Positions 24,823 through 33,315 of a stretch of 64,000 bases of DNA are shown piece after piece (position 1 is the first letter of the stretch; every line of letters starts with the position of its first letter). The stretch is from Arthrobacter sp. PGP41. Lineage in GTDB: Bacteria; Actinomycetota; Actinomycetes; Actinomycetales; Micrococcaceae. The notes below the pieces were generated by a model, which was not told the origin of the DNA, made no database searches, and saw only the letters and a program-made list of their open reading frames with translations. The DNA is taken from NCBI RefSeq assembly GCF_002953935.1, contig NZ_CP026514.1:434001-498000 (forward strand), written 5' to 3'. The position numbers and the translations under genes were made by a program.

Positions 24823-25539
24823 ATGACTGCAGAAATGAACGTGCCCGCCCCGAACACCCCCGGCCGCGTGCTCGTAACGGGAGGTGCCTCCGGACTGGGG
24901 GCCGCCGTCGTCGACGCCGTCCTCAAGGCGGGCGGCACGCCCGTGGTGCTGGACCGGGACATCAGCAGCGTCTCCGGCGTGAAGGCCTTCGAAGTGGACG
25001 TCTCGGACCGCGCCGCCGTGGAGGCCGCCGTGAAGGACGCCGCCGAATCACTGGGCGGTCTGGAAGCCGTCGTCACCGCAGCGGGCATCGACCGCTGCGG
25101 CAAGCTCGCCGACGTCGACGCCACTGAGTGGGAAAAAGTGATCGGCGTAAACCTGATGGGCACGGTGTCCGTCGTCCGGGCTGCCCTGCCCTACCTCAAG
25201 GCCACGCACGGCCGGGTGGTGACCGTTGCCTCCACCCTGGGCAAGCGCGCGGTGGCCGACGCAACGGCCTACTGCGCCTCGAAGTTCGGCGTGGTGGGCT
25301 TCAGCCACGCGCTCGCCGCCGAGACCGGTGGAGAGATTGGCGTGACCACCATGATCCCCGGCGGCATGAAGACGCGCTTCTTCGATGACCGCACCGAGCA
25401 GTACAAGCCCCAGGACGATTCCCGCCTCAACGACCCGGCCAACACGGCGCAGGCCATTCTGTTCGCGCTGAACCAGCCCGCCGGCTGCGAGGTCCGCGAA
25501 ATGCTGATCTGCCACGAGGAAGAAGGCTCCTGGCCCTAA
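24823..25539 (+). CDS. Short-chain dehydrogenase/reductase
   Basis: The ATG at 24823, after AAAGGAACACC, gives 238 residues. Classical SDR motifs are present: VLVTGGASGLGAAVVDAVLK, VDVSDRAAVEA, TVASTLGKRAV with the catalytic Ser, and AYCASKFGVVGFSHAL with Tyr-x3-Lys. It is a classical SDR of about 240 residues and therefore is not the extended-type HldD epimerase the pathway would need. It lies between the two hldE copies, 56 bases after the first, and may oxidise or reduce a heptose-derived intermediate. Confidence 0.88.
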   Translation: MTAEMNVPAPNTPGRVLVTGGASGLGAAVVDAVLKAGGTPVVLDRDISSVSGVKAFEVDVSDRAAVEAAVKDAAESLGGLEAVVTAAGIDRCGKLADVDATEWEKVIGVNLMGTVSVVRAALPYLKATHGRVVTVASTLGKRAVADATAYCASKFGVVGFSHALAAETGGEIGVTTMIPGGMKTRFFDDRTEQYKPQDDSRLNDPANTAQAILFALNQPAGCEVREMLICHEEEGSWP

Positions 25540-25580
25540 AGGCACCAGACCACCAGACCGGAAACAACGGGAGGAACACC

Positions 25581-27008
25581 ATGCCTACCACTGCCATCGA
25601 AACAACAACGGACCAACAACAGGCCGGGCTCGCCGGAATCACCATCCACAACCCGCGCACCGGTGAGGTCCTCTGGACCGTGCCCGAGGCCAAACCGGAC
25701 GCCGTTGCCCGGACGGTGGAGGCAGCCCGCGGCGCTTCGCCGGACTGGGCGTCCACTGCCCCGGCCCTGCGGGGGGCCGCGCTCAAGGCAGCCGCCCGGG
25801 CGCTCGACGCTGCCGCCCGGGAACTGGCTGGATTGAATGCCAGCGAAACGGGCCGGCCGGTGGATGAGTCGCTGGCGGGGATTGCTGCCGGAGTTTCCAC
25901 CCTGGAGCAGTATGCAGAACTCGGCCCGGTCCACCGCGGCCTCAGCCTCCGTGGCAACGCGCTGGCCTCGGATTACACGGTGGCGGAGCCGCGGGGAGTG
26001 GCAGCGCTCCTTACACCGTGGAATGATCCCGTGGCGGTGGCGTGCGGACTGATCGGCGCCGCGCTGGTCACCGGCAACACGGTGATCCACAAACCCAGCG
26101 AACGCTGCCCGCGGCTCGGCGAAGCCCTCGGGGAGGTCCTGGCACCGGCATTCCCGCCGGGTGTCTTCCAGACAATTTCCGGTGGAGCCGGCGTTGGCGC
26201 GCTACTGGCACAGGCTGAAGTGGACGTCATCGCGCACGTGGGCTCCAGCGCTGCCGGTGCCCGCATTGCCACGGCCGGCGCGCTGACCGGCGCGCATGTC
26301 ATCCGGGAAAGCGGGGGGAACGATCCCCTGCTGGTTGACCGCGACGTCGATCCCGTCTGGGCGGCAGAGCAGGCGGCAATCGGCGCCTTCAGCAACAGCG
26401 GCCAGATCTGCGTGGCGGTTGAACGGATCTACGTCCACGAGGCCATCGCCAGGCAGTTCTGCGCCGCCCTGGAAGCGGAAGCAGCACTCCGCAACGGCAA
26501 CGGCACGGTGGCCCCGCTGGTGGACGGGCGGATGCGGGACACGGTCCACGCCCACGTGGCCGACGCGCTGCAGCAGGGAGCCCATGCCGTGGAGGGCGGC
26601 GTCCTTCCCGACGGTCCGGGCTCTTTCTACCCAGCCACGGTGCTGACCGGATGCACCGACGCGATGGAGGTCATGAGGGAAGAAACGTTCGGGCCGGTTG
26701 CCCCGGTGCAGGTAGTGGAAACGTTCGACGACGGTCTCCGGCTCGCGTGCAGCGGCAGGTATGGACTCGCCGCCACGGTCCTGTCCGGCAATATCGCCCA
26801 CATCCAGCAGGCGGTGGCCGCACTTCCCGTGGGCACGGTGAAGATCAACGAGGTGTTCGGCGGTGCCCCCGGCGGCGCGGCCCAGCCCCGGGGCATCAGC
26901 GGCGCCGGTTTCGGCTACGGCCCGGAACTGCTGGATGAGTTCAGCCGGGTGAAAGTGGTGCACATCGCGGCGCCGCCGGCCGCGGACCCCCGTCAGGACC
27001 GGTCGTGA
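25581..27008 (+). CDS. Aldehyde dehydrogenase family protein
   Basis: The 475-residue protein has the ALDH layout: AALLTPWNDPVAVACGLIGAALVTGNTVIHKPSERCP (NAD-binding), VIAHVGSSAAGARIA, RESGGNDPLLV with the general-base Glu, and FSNSGQICVAVERIYVHEA with the catalytic Cys. The C-terminal EETFGPVAPVQVVETFDDGLRLA is normal. It probably oxidises an aldehyde to an acid, and its place within the heptose operon suggests a sugar-derived substrate. The last codons overlap the GTG start of the second hldE. Confidence 0.88.
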   Translation: MPTTAIETTTDQQQAGLAGITIHNPRTGEVLWTVPEAKPDAVARTVEAARGASPDWASTAPALRGAALKAAARALDAAARELAGLNASETGRPVDESLAGIAAGVSTLEQYAELGPVHRGLSLRGNALASDYTVAEPRGVAALLTPWNDPVAVACGLIGAALVTGNTVIHKPSERCPRLGEALGEVLAPAFPPGVFQTISGGAGVGALLAQAEVDVIAHVGSSAAGARIATAGALTGAHVIRESGGNDPLLVDRDVDPVWAAEQAAIGAFSNSGQICVAVERIYVHEAIARQFCAALEAEAALRNGNGTVAPLVDGRMRDTVHAHVADALQQGAHAVEGGVLPDGPGSFYPATVLTGCTDAMEVMREETFGPVAPVQVVETFDDGLRLACSGRYGLAATVLSGNIAHIQQAVAALPVGTVKINEVFGGAPGGAAQPRGISGAGFGYGPELLDEFSRVKVVHIAAPPAADPRQDRS

Positions 27009-28543
27009 ACACGTTGCGGGAAGCCGGGGACCTTTCGCAGCAGCGGGCACTCGCCGAGTGGCTGCCCGGGCGGCTGGCGGCGGAAAATCCGGCCATCCTG
27101 GTGATCGGTGACGTGATGCTGGACGGCTGGTGGAGCGGCAGCATCGAGCGGCTCTGCCGTGAGGCACCCGCACCGGTGGTGGACCTCCAGTCCCGCCAGT
27201 CAGTGCCAGGCGGGGCCGCCAACACTGCAATGAACCTGGCCGCGCTGGGAGCACGGGTGTCCGTTGCCGGCATCATTGGAACGGACGACGCCGGCGTGGA
27301 CCTCCGGAACCAGCTGGTGGCGGCGGGGATCGACGTCACCTACCTGCTGGACCACCCGGACATGGTCACCACCACCAAGATCCGCATCAGCAGCGGCGGA
27401 CAGGTGATGCTGCGGATCGACGACGCGGCCAAATCCGTGCCCGCCGAGGCGCTGGCGGAGCTGGCCGCTTCGGTGCGGGCCGCCGTCGAACACCAGGACT
27501 CGGTGTTGGTCTGCGATTACGGCACCGGCGTCCTGGCCAGCCCTGTCCGCCGTGGACTGGACGAGGCGCTGGCGGGCAGGGGGCGCGGCGATGCCGAAGG
27601 GCGCCCCCTGCTGGTGGTTGATTCGCACGATCCGCGCCCCTGGGCGCCGCTACGTCCGGACCTGGTGACGCCCAACGCGATGGAAACGGCGCGCATGCTG
27701 CAGGCGCGGCTGCCCGAGGGGCAGGACAGGGTGGCCGAGGTGGGCAGGCAGGCGGATGCGCTGCTGCAGGCCACGGGCGCAAGGGCCGTGGTGGTCACGC
27801 TGGACCGCGACGGCACCGTCCTCTTAAGGCCCGACGGCGTCACGCACCGGACGTGGGCCCGTCCGGCGGCTGAGAAGCAGGCCTCGGGAGCCGGCGACAC
27901 TTTTGTGGCGGCCCTGACCCTGGCCCGTTCAGCAGGCCTGCCGTTGACGGCGAGCCTGGACCTGGCCCAGTCGGCTGCGGACGTGGTGGTGCACCAGCCC
28001 GGCACGTCGGTCTGCAGCACGGCACAGCTCAGCCGCTACCTGAAGGCGTTCGCGGACACCGCCCTGGGTGCCGATGAACTGGAACGGCAGCTGGAACTGC
28101 ACCGGGCCGAGGGCCAGCGGATCGTGCTGACCAACGGCTGCTTCGACGTACTGCACAGCGGCCACACCCGGTACCTCAACCAGGCCAAGCAGCTGGGCGA
28201 CATCCTGGTGGTGGCGCTCAACAGTGACGGCTCCGTGCGGCGGCTCAAGGGCACGGGACGGCCCATCAACGCGGTGGCGGACCGGGCCGCCGTGGTGGCG
28301 GCCTTGAGCTGCGTGGACTACGTGACCGTCTTCGATACCCCTACCGCGGCCCCGCTGATCCGGCAGCTGCGGCCCGAGGTGTACGCCAAGGGAGGGGACT
28401 ACACCCCGGAGATGCTGGCCGAAACCCCGGCCGTGGAGGAGTACGGCGGCCGCGTGGCCATCCTGGATTACGTGGCAGAGCGCTCTACCACTGCCGTGGT
28501 GAACCGGATCCGCGAAGGTGAAGGGGCGGTGCAGACCAACTAG
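27005..28543 (+). CDS. hldE: HldE-like bifunctional heptose kinase / adenylyltransferase (copy 2)
   Basis: The GTG at 27005 overlaps the ALDH stop and gives 512 residues. The kinase half is canonical: VIGDVMLDGWWSGSIERLCREAPAP, VPGGAANTAMNLAALGARV with the Asn present, and ASGAGDTFVAALTLA. The adenylyltransferase half has LTNGCFDVLHSGHTRYLNQAKQLGD, LNSDGSVRRLKGTGRPIN and YAKGGDYTPE. Unlike copy 1, all key kinase residues are visible. Two full-length but divergent hldE genes in one operon suggest specialised steps or two heptose nucleotides. Confidence 0.9.
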   Translation: MNTLREAGDLSQQRALAEWLPGRLAAENPAILVIGDVMLDGWWSGSIERLCREAPAPVVDLQSRQSVPGGAANTAMNLAALGARVSVAGIIGTDDAGVDLRNQLVAAGIDVTYLLDHPDMVTTTKIRISSGGQVMLRIDDAAKSVPAEALAELAASVRAAVEHQDSVLVCDYGTGVLASPVRRGLDEALAGRGRGDAEGRPLLVVDSHDPRPWAPLRPDLVTPNAMETARMLQARLPEGQDRVAEVGRQADALLQATGARAVVVTLDRDGTVLLRPDGVTHRTWARPAAEKQASGAGDTFVAALTLARSAGLPLTASLDLAQSAADVVVHQPGTSVCSTAQLSRYLKAFADTALGADELERQLELHRAEGQRIVLTNGCFDVLHSGHTRYLNQAKQLGDILVVALNSDGSVRRLKGTGRPINAVADRAAVVAALSCVDYVTVFDTPTAAPLIRQLRPEVYAKGGDYTPEMLAETPAVEEYGGRVAILDYVAERSTTAVVNRIREGEGAVQTN

Positions 28544-28590
28544 GGTGGGATATTCGAACTGGTTGGGCAGACTGAAGCGGGGCACGGGCA

Positions 28591-29526
28591 ATGGCGAAAC
28601 GCGGAAAGCCGGGGGGCCGCGGCAGCCGTCCTGCGGCGGGCGTGGTGGAAATGCCGAAGGGGACCCGTCCGAACGGTCCGGTGGAGGGTGTGTACTACAT
28701 CGACACCGGGGACTGCGAGCTGATCGCAGACCAGGACAACTCCACCGGCTGGCTCCTGAAGATCAATGGCGTCATGAGTTCGCACATCGACCTGGCGGAC
28801 CCGCTCTTCCTGGACTTTGAGTACATGCGCTGGATGGCTGCGCTCATCGAGTCCCGTTGGCCGCCGTCGGTCGCTTCCTCCGGTGGCGTGCAGAATCGTG
28901 AAGCCCCAAAGCTGCGCGGCCTGCACCTGGGCGGCGGTGCCTGCTCGCTGGCCCGCTACTTCCATGCCGTCTACCCGGACGCCCGGCAGGTGGTGGTGGA
29001 ACTGGACGGCAAGCTGGCGGAGTACGTGCGCGGCTGGTTCGACCTGCCCAAGGCGCCGCTGCTGCGCCTTCGCGTGGGGGAGGCCCGGGAAGTGACCGAA
29101 ACCTTGACGGCGGATACCCGCGACTTCATCATCCGGGACGTTTTTGCCGGGGCCGTGACCCCGCGCGCCCTGACCACTGCGGAATTCACACAGCACATTA
29201 AGCGCGTCCTGGCTCCCGGCGGGCTGTATGTGGTGAACTCCGGTGACGCGCCGGACCTGAAAAACGCCCGGGAGGATGCCGCCACCATCGCGGCCTCCTT
29301 CGAGCACACCGTCATCATCGCCGACCCGGCCATGCTCAAGGGCCGGCGCTACGGCAACATGGTGATGGCCGGCAGCGATACACCGTTCGGCGACGATCCG
29401 AAGCTGGCCCGGCGGCTTCTGGGCGGTGCTGTCCCGGCGCACCTGTGGGACGATGCGCAGGTCCGAGCCTTCGCGGCCGGAGCCCCGGCCCGCCACGACC
29501 CGCTTGCACCGTCCATTGCTCCGTAG
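28591..29526 (+). CDS. Spermidine synthase-like methyltransferase-fold protein
   Basis: The 311-residue protein has a basic N-terminal tail, a beta-rich segment (DTGDCELIADQDNSTGWLLKINGVMSSHIDL) and a Rossmann fold with RGLHLGGGACSLARYFHAVYP and VVVELDGKLAEYVRGWFDLP, as in spermidine-synthase-like proteins. The polyamine-binding residues cannot be confirmed, and many actinobacterial members have unknown substrates. It lies 47 bases after hldE copy 2 and may be co-transcribed. Its last codons and TAG stop are inside the palindrome at 29516-29565. Confidence 0.8.
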   Translation: MAKRGKPGGRGSRPAAGVVEMPKGTRPNGPVEGVYYIDTGDCELIADQDNSTGWLLKINGVMSSHIDLADPLFLDFEYMRWMAALIESRWPPSVASSGGVQNREAPKLRGLHLGGGACSLARYFHAVYPDARQVVVELDGKLAEYVRGWFDLPKAPLLRLRVGEAREVTETLTADTRDFIIRDVFAGAVTPRALTTAEFTQHIKRVLAPGGLYVVNSGDAPDLKNAREDAATIAASFEHTVIIADPAMLKGRRYGNMVMAGSDTPFGDDPKLARRLLGGAVPAHLWDDAQVRAFAAGAPARHDPLAPSIAP

Positions 29527-29565
29527 CTGCCGTTTTCACGCCTGAAAACGGCAGCTACGGAGCAA
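29516..29565. terminator. Perfect 23-bp palindrome containing both flanking stop codons
   Basis: Arms at 29516-29538 and 29543-29565 are perfectly complementary around a CGCC loop. The TAG of the plus-strand gene (29524-29526) and the TAG of the minus-strand LysR gene (29555-29557) are at matching places in the two arms, so both proteins end in a closely similar Ser-(Ile/Val)-Ala-Pro. It probably ends transcription from both sides. Confidence 0.8.
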
Positions 29566-30472
29566 CGGAGGAGGGTTTGCCCCGGCCTAGCAGTTTCTCC
29601 CGGTGCGCGGCCACCTGTTCCCGGAGCGCCTGGACTACTGCCGCCACCGCAGGCCTGCGCAGCGAGTCCGGCCGAAGCACCATCCAGTAGGGCAGCAGTT
29701 CGGCGATTTCGGTGGGCAGGAGGCGGACCAGATCGTCGTGGAGGTCGCCCATGAAGCAGGGCAGGAAGCCGATGCCCGCTCCGGCCCGGGTCGCCTCCAC
29801 GTGGACAAAGACGTTGGTGGACGTCACGCCGTCCCGCATCCCGGGCACCAGCCGGCGCGGCGCGTCCAGGTCGTCCACCTGCAGCATCGAATCCACGAAA
29901 TAGACCAGCGGGTGCTCGTTGAGCTCGGCCACGCTGGCCGGGGTTCCGTGCTCGGCCAGGTACGCCCGCGAAGCGTACATCCCCAGCATGTAGTCGCCCA
30001 GCCGCACCGCTTCGGCCCTGTGCACCTGCGGTTCGCCCACCACCACTTCAATGTCCAGCCCCGAGCGCTGCTGCAGAGCCCGCCTGGTCATGGTGACCAC
30101 CTCCACGCACAGCCCCGGGTGGTTCCGCCGCAGCCGTGCCACGGCAGGAGCCGCGATGTAGGCGCTGAACCCGTCCGTCGCGGTCATGCGTACCACGCCG
30201 GTAATCGGGTCAGGTTCCTTGCCGGCAGGTCCCAGCGAGCCCACCGCCGCCTCCACCTGTTCGGCTACCCGTACCGCCTGGGTGCCCAGGTCGGTCAGTT
30301 CCCATCCCCCCGCCGCCCGTGCCAGCACCCTTCCGCCCAGCGCCTTCTCCAACGCGGCTATCCGGCGGGACACCGTGGTGTGGTTCAATCCCAAGGATTG
30401 TGCCGCCGTCGTGAATTTTGCTGACCGTGAGACGGCCAGCAGGACCAGCAGGTCGTCCGGGTTGATTTCCAT
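29555..30472 (-). CDS. LysR family transcriptional regulator
   Basis: The ATG at 30472 gives 305 residues starting MEINPDDLLVLLAVSRSAKF; a longer start at 30535 would add 21 residues without homology. The helix-turn-helix is FTTAAQSLGLNHTTVSRRIAALEKALGGRVL (residues 17-47). The effector domain (90-290) is full length. It is divergent from the MHS transporter across 132 bases and most likely regulates that gene and the dehydrogenase behind it. The C-terminus is set by a palindrome (see 29516). Confidence 0.88.
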   Translation of the reverse strand: MEINPDDLLVLLAVSRSAKFTTAAQSLGLNHTTVSRRIAALEKALGGRVLARAAGGWELTDLGTQAVRVAEQVEAAVGSLGPAGKEPDPITGVVRMTATDGFSAYIAAPAVARLRRNHPGLCVEVVTMTRRALQQRSGLDIEVVVGEPQVHRAEAVRLGDYMLGMYASRAYLAEHGTPASVAELNEHPLVYFVDSMLQVDDLDAPRRLVPGMRDGVTSTNVFVHVEATRAGAGIGFLPCFMGDLHDDLVRLLPTEIAELLPYWMVLRPDSLRRPAVAAVVQALREQVAAHREKLLGRGKPSSVAP

Positions 30473-30604
30473 ATCTGCAATTCTGCACACAAAGGGTGCC
30501 CGTTTGGCCATTGAATCGCAGACTTTCTGCGGCAATACTCATCTGAGCCCATCGAGTGCTGTGGATCACGGCGCGTGTCGACGCGGACACTAAGGAGAAA
30601 CCAT

Positions 30605-31987
30605 ATGAGCGTAGGACAACGCTCTGCATCAACGGCCGAGTCCGCCCCAAAGGGCGCCGGCCTCAAGAAGATCGTCGCAGCCTCCATGGTGGGCACCGTC
30701 GTGGAATGGTACGAGTTCTTCCTCTACGCAACCGCAGCAACCCTTGTCTTTGGCAAGTACTTCTTCCCTGCAACCGGCAACGAGCTGGACGGCATCATCC
30801 AGGCCTTCATCACGTACGCCGTGGGCTTCGTCGCACGGCCGCTCGGCGGCATCGTCTTTGGCCAGATCGGCGACAAGCTGGGCCGCAAGCCCACCCTGCA
30901 GCTCACCATCGTGATCATCGGTGTGTCCACCTTCCTGATGGGCTGCCTCCCGGGCTTCGCCGAGATCGGGTACCTCGCACCGGCGCTGCTGGTGTTCCTC
31001 CGCTTCATCCAGGGCTTCGCGCTGGGCGGCGAATGGGGTGGCGCCGTGCTTCTCGTCGCAGAGCACAGCCCCAACAAGTCCCGGGGTTTCTGGTCCAGCT
31101 GGCCCCAGTCTGCCGTTCCGGTGGGCAACCTGCTGGCAACCCTGGTGCTGTACATCATGTCCTCCACCCTCAGCCAGGAGGCATTCCTGGGCTGGGGCTG
31201 GCGGGTGGCCTTCTGGCTCTCAGCCGTGATCGTCTTCGTCGGCTACTACATCCGCACCCACGTCACCGAGGCGCCCATCTTCCTGAAGGCCAAGGAACTG
31301 GTGGAGCAGGAGCAGGCCGTCAGCTACGGCGTCTTTGAGGTGGTCCGCAAGTACCCGAAGGGCATCCTGCAGGCCATGGGGCTGCGCTTCGCGGAGAACA
31401 TCATGTACTACCTGGTGGTCAGCTTCGCGATCGTCTACCTCAAGAGCGTCCACAAGTACGACACTTCCTCGCTCCTGTTCGCCCTGCTGATTGCCCACGT
31501 CATCCACTTCCTGGTGATCCCTCAGGTGGGGCGGCTTGTGGACAGCTGGGGCAGGAAGCCGGTCTACCTCACCGGCGCCATCGCAGGTGCCACCTGGCCC
31601 TTCTTCGCCTTCCCCATGTTCGACACGAAGAATGCGGTCATCATTGTCCTCGCCGTGACCATCGGCCTGTGCCTGCACGCGTTCATGTATGCCGGGCAGC
31701 CGGCCATCATGGCCGAGCTCTTTCCCACCCGGATGCGCTATGCAGGGGTGTCGCTGGGCTCACAGGTCACCTCGATCGTCGCCGGCTCGCTGGCGCCGCT
31801 CCTGGCAACCCAGTGGCTCAAGGACACGGGCTCATGGGTTCCCACCGCCCTCTACCTGGTGGTGGCCTGCGCCGTTACCACCGCGGCCGTGTTGAGCCTC
31901 AAGGAAACCAAGGGCATAGCCCTTGAGGACGTGGACAGGGCCGACGCCGAACGCGAAGGCCTGGCGGTAGCAGCCACCACACGCTGA
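30605..31987 (+). CDS. MFS transporter, metabolite:H+ symporter (MHS) family
   Basis: The ATG at 30605, after AAGGAGAAACC, gives 460 residues with twelve membrane helices. MHS marks are ASMVGTVVEWYEFFLYATAATLVFG at helix 1, GQIGDKLGRKPTL after helix 2, and GGEWGGAVLLVAEHSP in helix 5. Family members carry small carboxylates, betaines or shikimate-type acids. The next gene is a 3-hydroxybutyrate-dehydrogenase-like SDR, so a hydroxy acid is a reasonable substrate. That is inference from context. Confidence 0.9.
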   Translation: MSVGQRSASTAESAPKGAGLKKIVAASMVGTVVEWYEFFLYATAATLVFGKYFFPATGNELDGIIQAFITYAVGFVARPLGGIVFGQIGDKLGRKPTLQLTIVIIGVSTFLMGCLPGFAEIGYLAPALLVFLRFIQGFALGGEWGGAVLLVAEHSPNKSRGFWSSWPQSAVPVGNLLATLVLYIMSSTLSQEAFLGWGWRVAFWLSAVIVFVGYYIRTHVTEAPIFLKAKELVEQEQAVSYGVFEVVRKYPKGILQAMGLRFAENIMYYLVVSFAIVYLKSVHKYDTSSLLFALLIAHVIHFLVIPQVGRLVDSWGRKPVYLTGAIAGATWPFFAFPMFDTKNAVIIVLAVTIGLCLHAFMYAGQPAIMAELFPTRMRYAGVSLGSQVTSIVAGSLAPLLATQWLKDTGSWVPTALYLVVACAVTTAAVLSLKETKGIALEDVDRADAEREGLAVAATTR

Positions 31988-32066
31988 GCTGCTTGGGTTC
32001 GGCCTGCTCCAGTCATACCGGAGCAGGCCGGTTCGTTGACAATCTTTGAACTGGAAGGCTGGGTTA

Positions 32067-32816
32067 ATGGAAGACACGCTGAACGGCCGCAAGGCACTGG
32101 TCACCGGAGGAGCAGGCGGGATCGGCGCTGCCAGTGTGCGCGCCCTCGCCGCACGGGGGGCCAAGGTAACGATCGCGGACGTTGACGAGGAAGCCGCGGC
32201 AGCGCTCGCGGACGAGGTGGGGGGCACCTCCTGGGCCGTCGACCTGCTGGACGTGGATGCCCTTTCGGCCCTCAGCCTGGACTGCGACATCCTGGTGAAC
32301 AACGCAGGAATCCAGCGCATCAGCCCCATTGAAGAGTTCGAGCCGGCCGATTTCCGCCGTATTGTCACCCTCATGCTCGAGGCACCCTTCCTGCTGATCC
32401 GGGCGGCGCTGCCGCACATGTATGCCAACAATTTCGGCCGGATCATCAACCTTTCTTCGGTGCATGGAATCAGGGCGTCCCCGTTCAAGAGCGCGTACGT
32501 TTCCGCCAAGCACGGGCTGGAAGGGCTCAGCAAGGTGACGGCGCTTGAGGGCGGGGCCCACGGCGTCACCTCCAACTGCATCAACCCGGGCTACGTGCGC
32601 ACCCCGCTGGTGGAGTCGCAGATCGCAGACCAGGCCAAGGTCCACGGCATCCCCGAAGCCGAGGTGCTGGCGAAGATCATGCTGACCGAGTCCGCCATCA
32701 AGCGCCTCGTGGAGCCGGAGGAAGTGGCCTCCCTGGTTGCCTGGCTGGCGTCCGACCACGCCGGCATGGTGACCGGCGCCAGCTACACCATGGACGGCGG
32801 CTGGTCGGCGCGCTAG
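32067..32816 (+). CDS. 3-hydroxybutyrate dehydrogenase-like SDR
   Basis: The ATG at 32067 gives 249 residues. SDR motifs are KALVTGGAGGIGAASVRAL, ILVNNAGIQRISPIEEF, INLSSVHGIRASPFKSAYVSAKHGLEGLSKV (catalytic Ser, Tyr, Lys) and the C-terminal SDHAGMVTGASYTMDGGWSAR. The SSVHG...SAYVSAKHG arrangement and QISPIEEF-like segment are typical of 3-hydroxybutyrate dehydrogenases, which oxidise 3-hydroxybutyrate to acetoacetate. It is 79 bases after the MHS transporter and is followed by a clear terminator. Confidence 0.85.
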   Translation: MEDTLNGRKALVTGGAGGIGAASVRALAARGAKVTIADVDEEAAAALADEVGGTSWAVDLLDVDALSALSLDCDILVNNAGIQRISPIEEFEPADFRRIVTLMLEAPFLLIRAALPHMYANNFGRIINLSSVHGIRASPFKSAYVSAKHGLEGLSKVTALEGGAHGVTSNCINPGYVRTPLVESQIADQAKVHGIPEAEVLAKIMLTESAIKRLVEPEEVASLVAWLASDHAGMVTGASYTMDGGWSAR

Positions 32817-32835
32817 CAGGTTGCGGGCGGCACCC

Positions 32836-32875
32836 AAAAAGCTGGACCGGCCCCAAGGGGCTAGTCCAGCTTTTT
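32836..32875. terminator. Bidirectional hairpin terminator with A and T tracts
   Basis: AAAAAGCTGGAC (32836-32847) pairs with GTCCAGCTTTTT (32864-32875), with an inner GCCCC/GGGGC stem. It has A and T tracts at the two ends. The stop codon of the minus-strand small gene (32861-32863) lies within it. Confidence 0.88.
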
Positions 32876-33124
32876 GAGCTGCCGGTGGTCGTAGAAGAAC
32901 ACGCCGTGGACGGTGTCCACACCCACGGACGTGCCCTGCAGGAACACCACCAATCCCTCGCGGCGCCCTTTGAAGGGGTCATCCGCCACGACGGCATCAC
33001 CGATTTTGTAGGGGGACCGTGGGGCGAAGGACCTTGTGACGCGGTTCCATGCCTGCACCAGTACTTTGCTCAGGCTCACAGGCCGGCCCAGGCTGGACGG
33101 GTCCTGGATGACGGCTTTGACCAT
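32861..33124 (-). CDS. Small hypothetical protein with SH3-like pattern (87 aa)
   Basis: The ATG at 33124 is chosen because GAGGAG lies 8 bases upstream; an in-frame GTG at 33133 overlaps that site. The protein begins MVKAVIQDPSSLGRPVSLSKV and has a beta-rich second half: YKIGDAVVADDPFKGRREGLVVFLQGTSVGVDTVHGVFFYDHRQLKKLD. The alternation suggests a small beta barrel. No family recognised. Its end lies inside the terminator shared with the SDR gene. Confidence 0.7.
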   Translation of the reverse strand: MVKAVIQDPSSLGRPVSLSKVLVQAWNRVTRSFAPRSPYKIGDAVVADDPFKGRREGLVVFLQGTSVGVDTVHGVFFYDHRQLKKLD

Positions 33125-33315
33125 GCGTACCACTCCTCGAAAGCGGCACAGGCCGCTAACCCGCGGTGCAGGTTGCCGGAACGCTCCCAGCAGAGGGCGG
33201 CCCTCCCATTCCGGCTGAGCACCTTACGCCAAGGCTAGGCGCTATTCACATCAGTCACACCAGTAACAAGTACTCATTTCGTGACGGCACAGACACTTGC
33301 TTGCGGATCCCTTTT

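Noticed and set aside
24823..25539. Assignment of the SDR in the heptose cluster as HldD
   Set aside because: HldD is an extended-type SDR of about 310 residues; this protein is a classical SDR of 238 residues with TGGASGLG and YCASK motifs.
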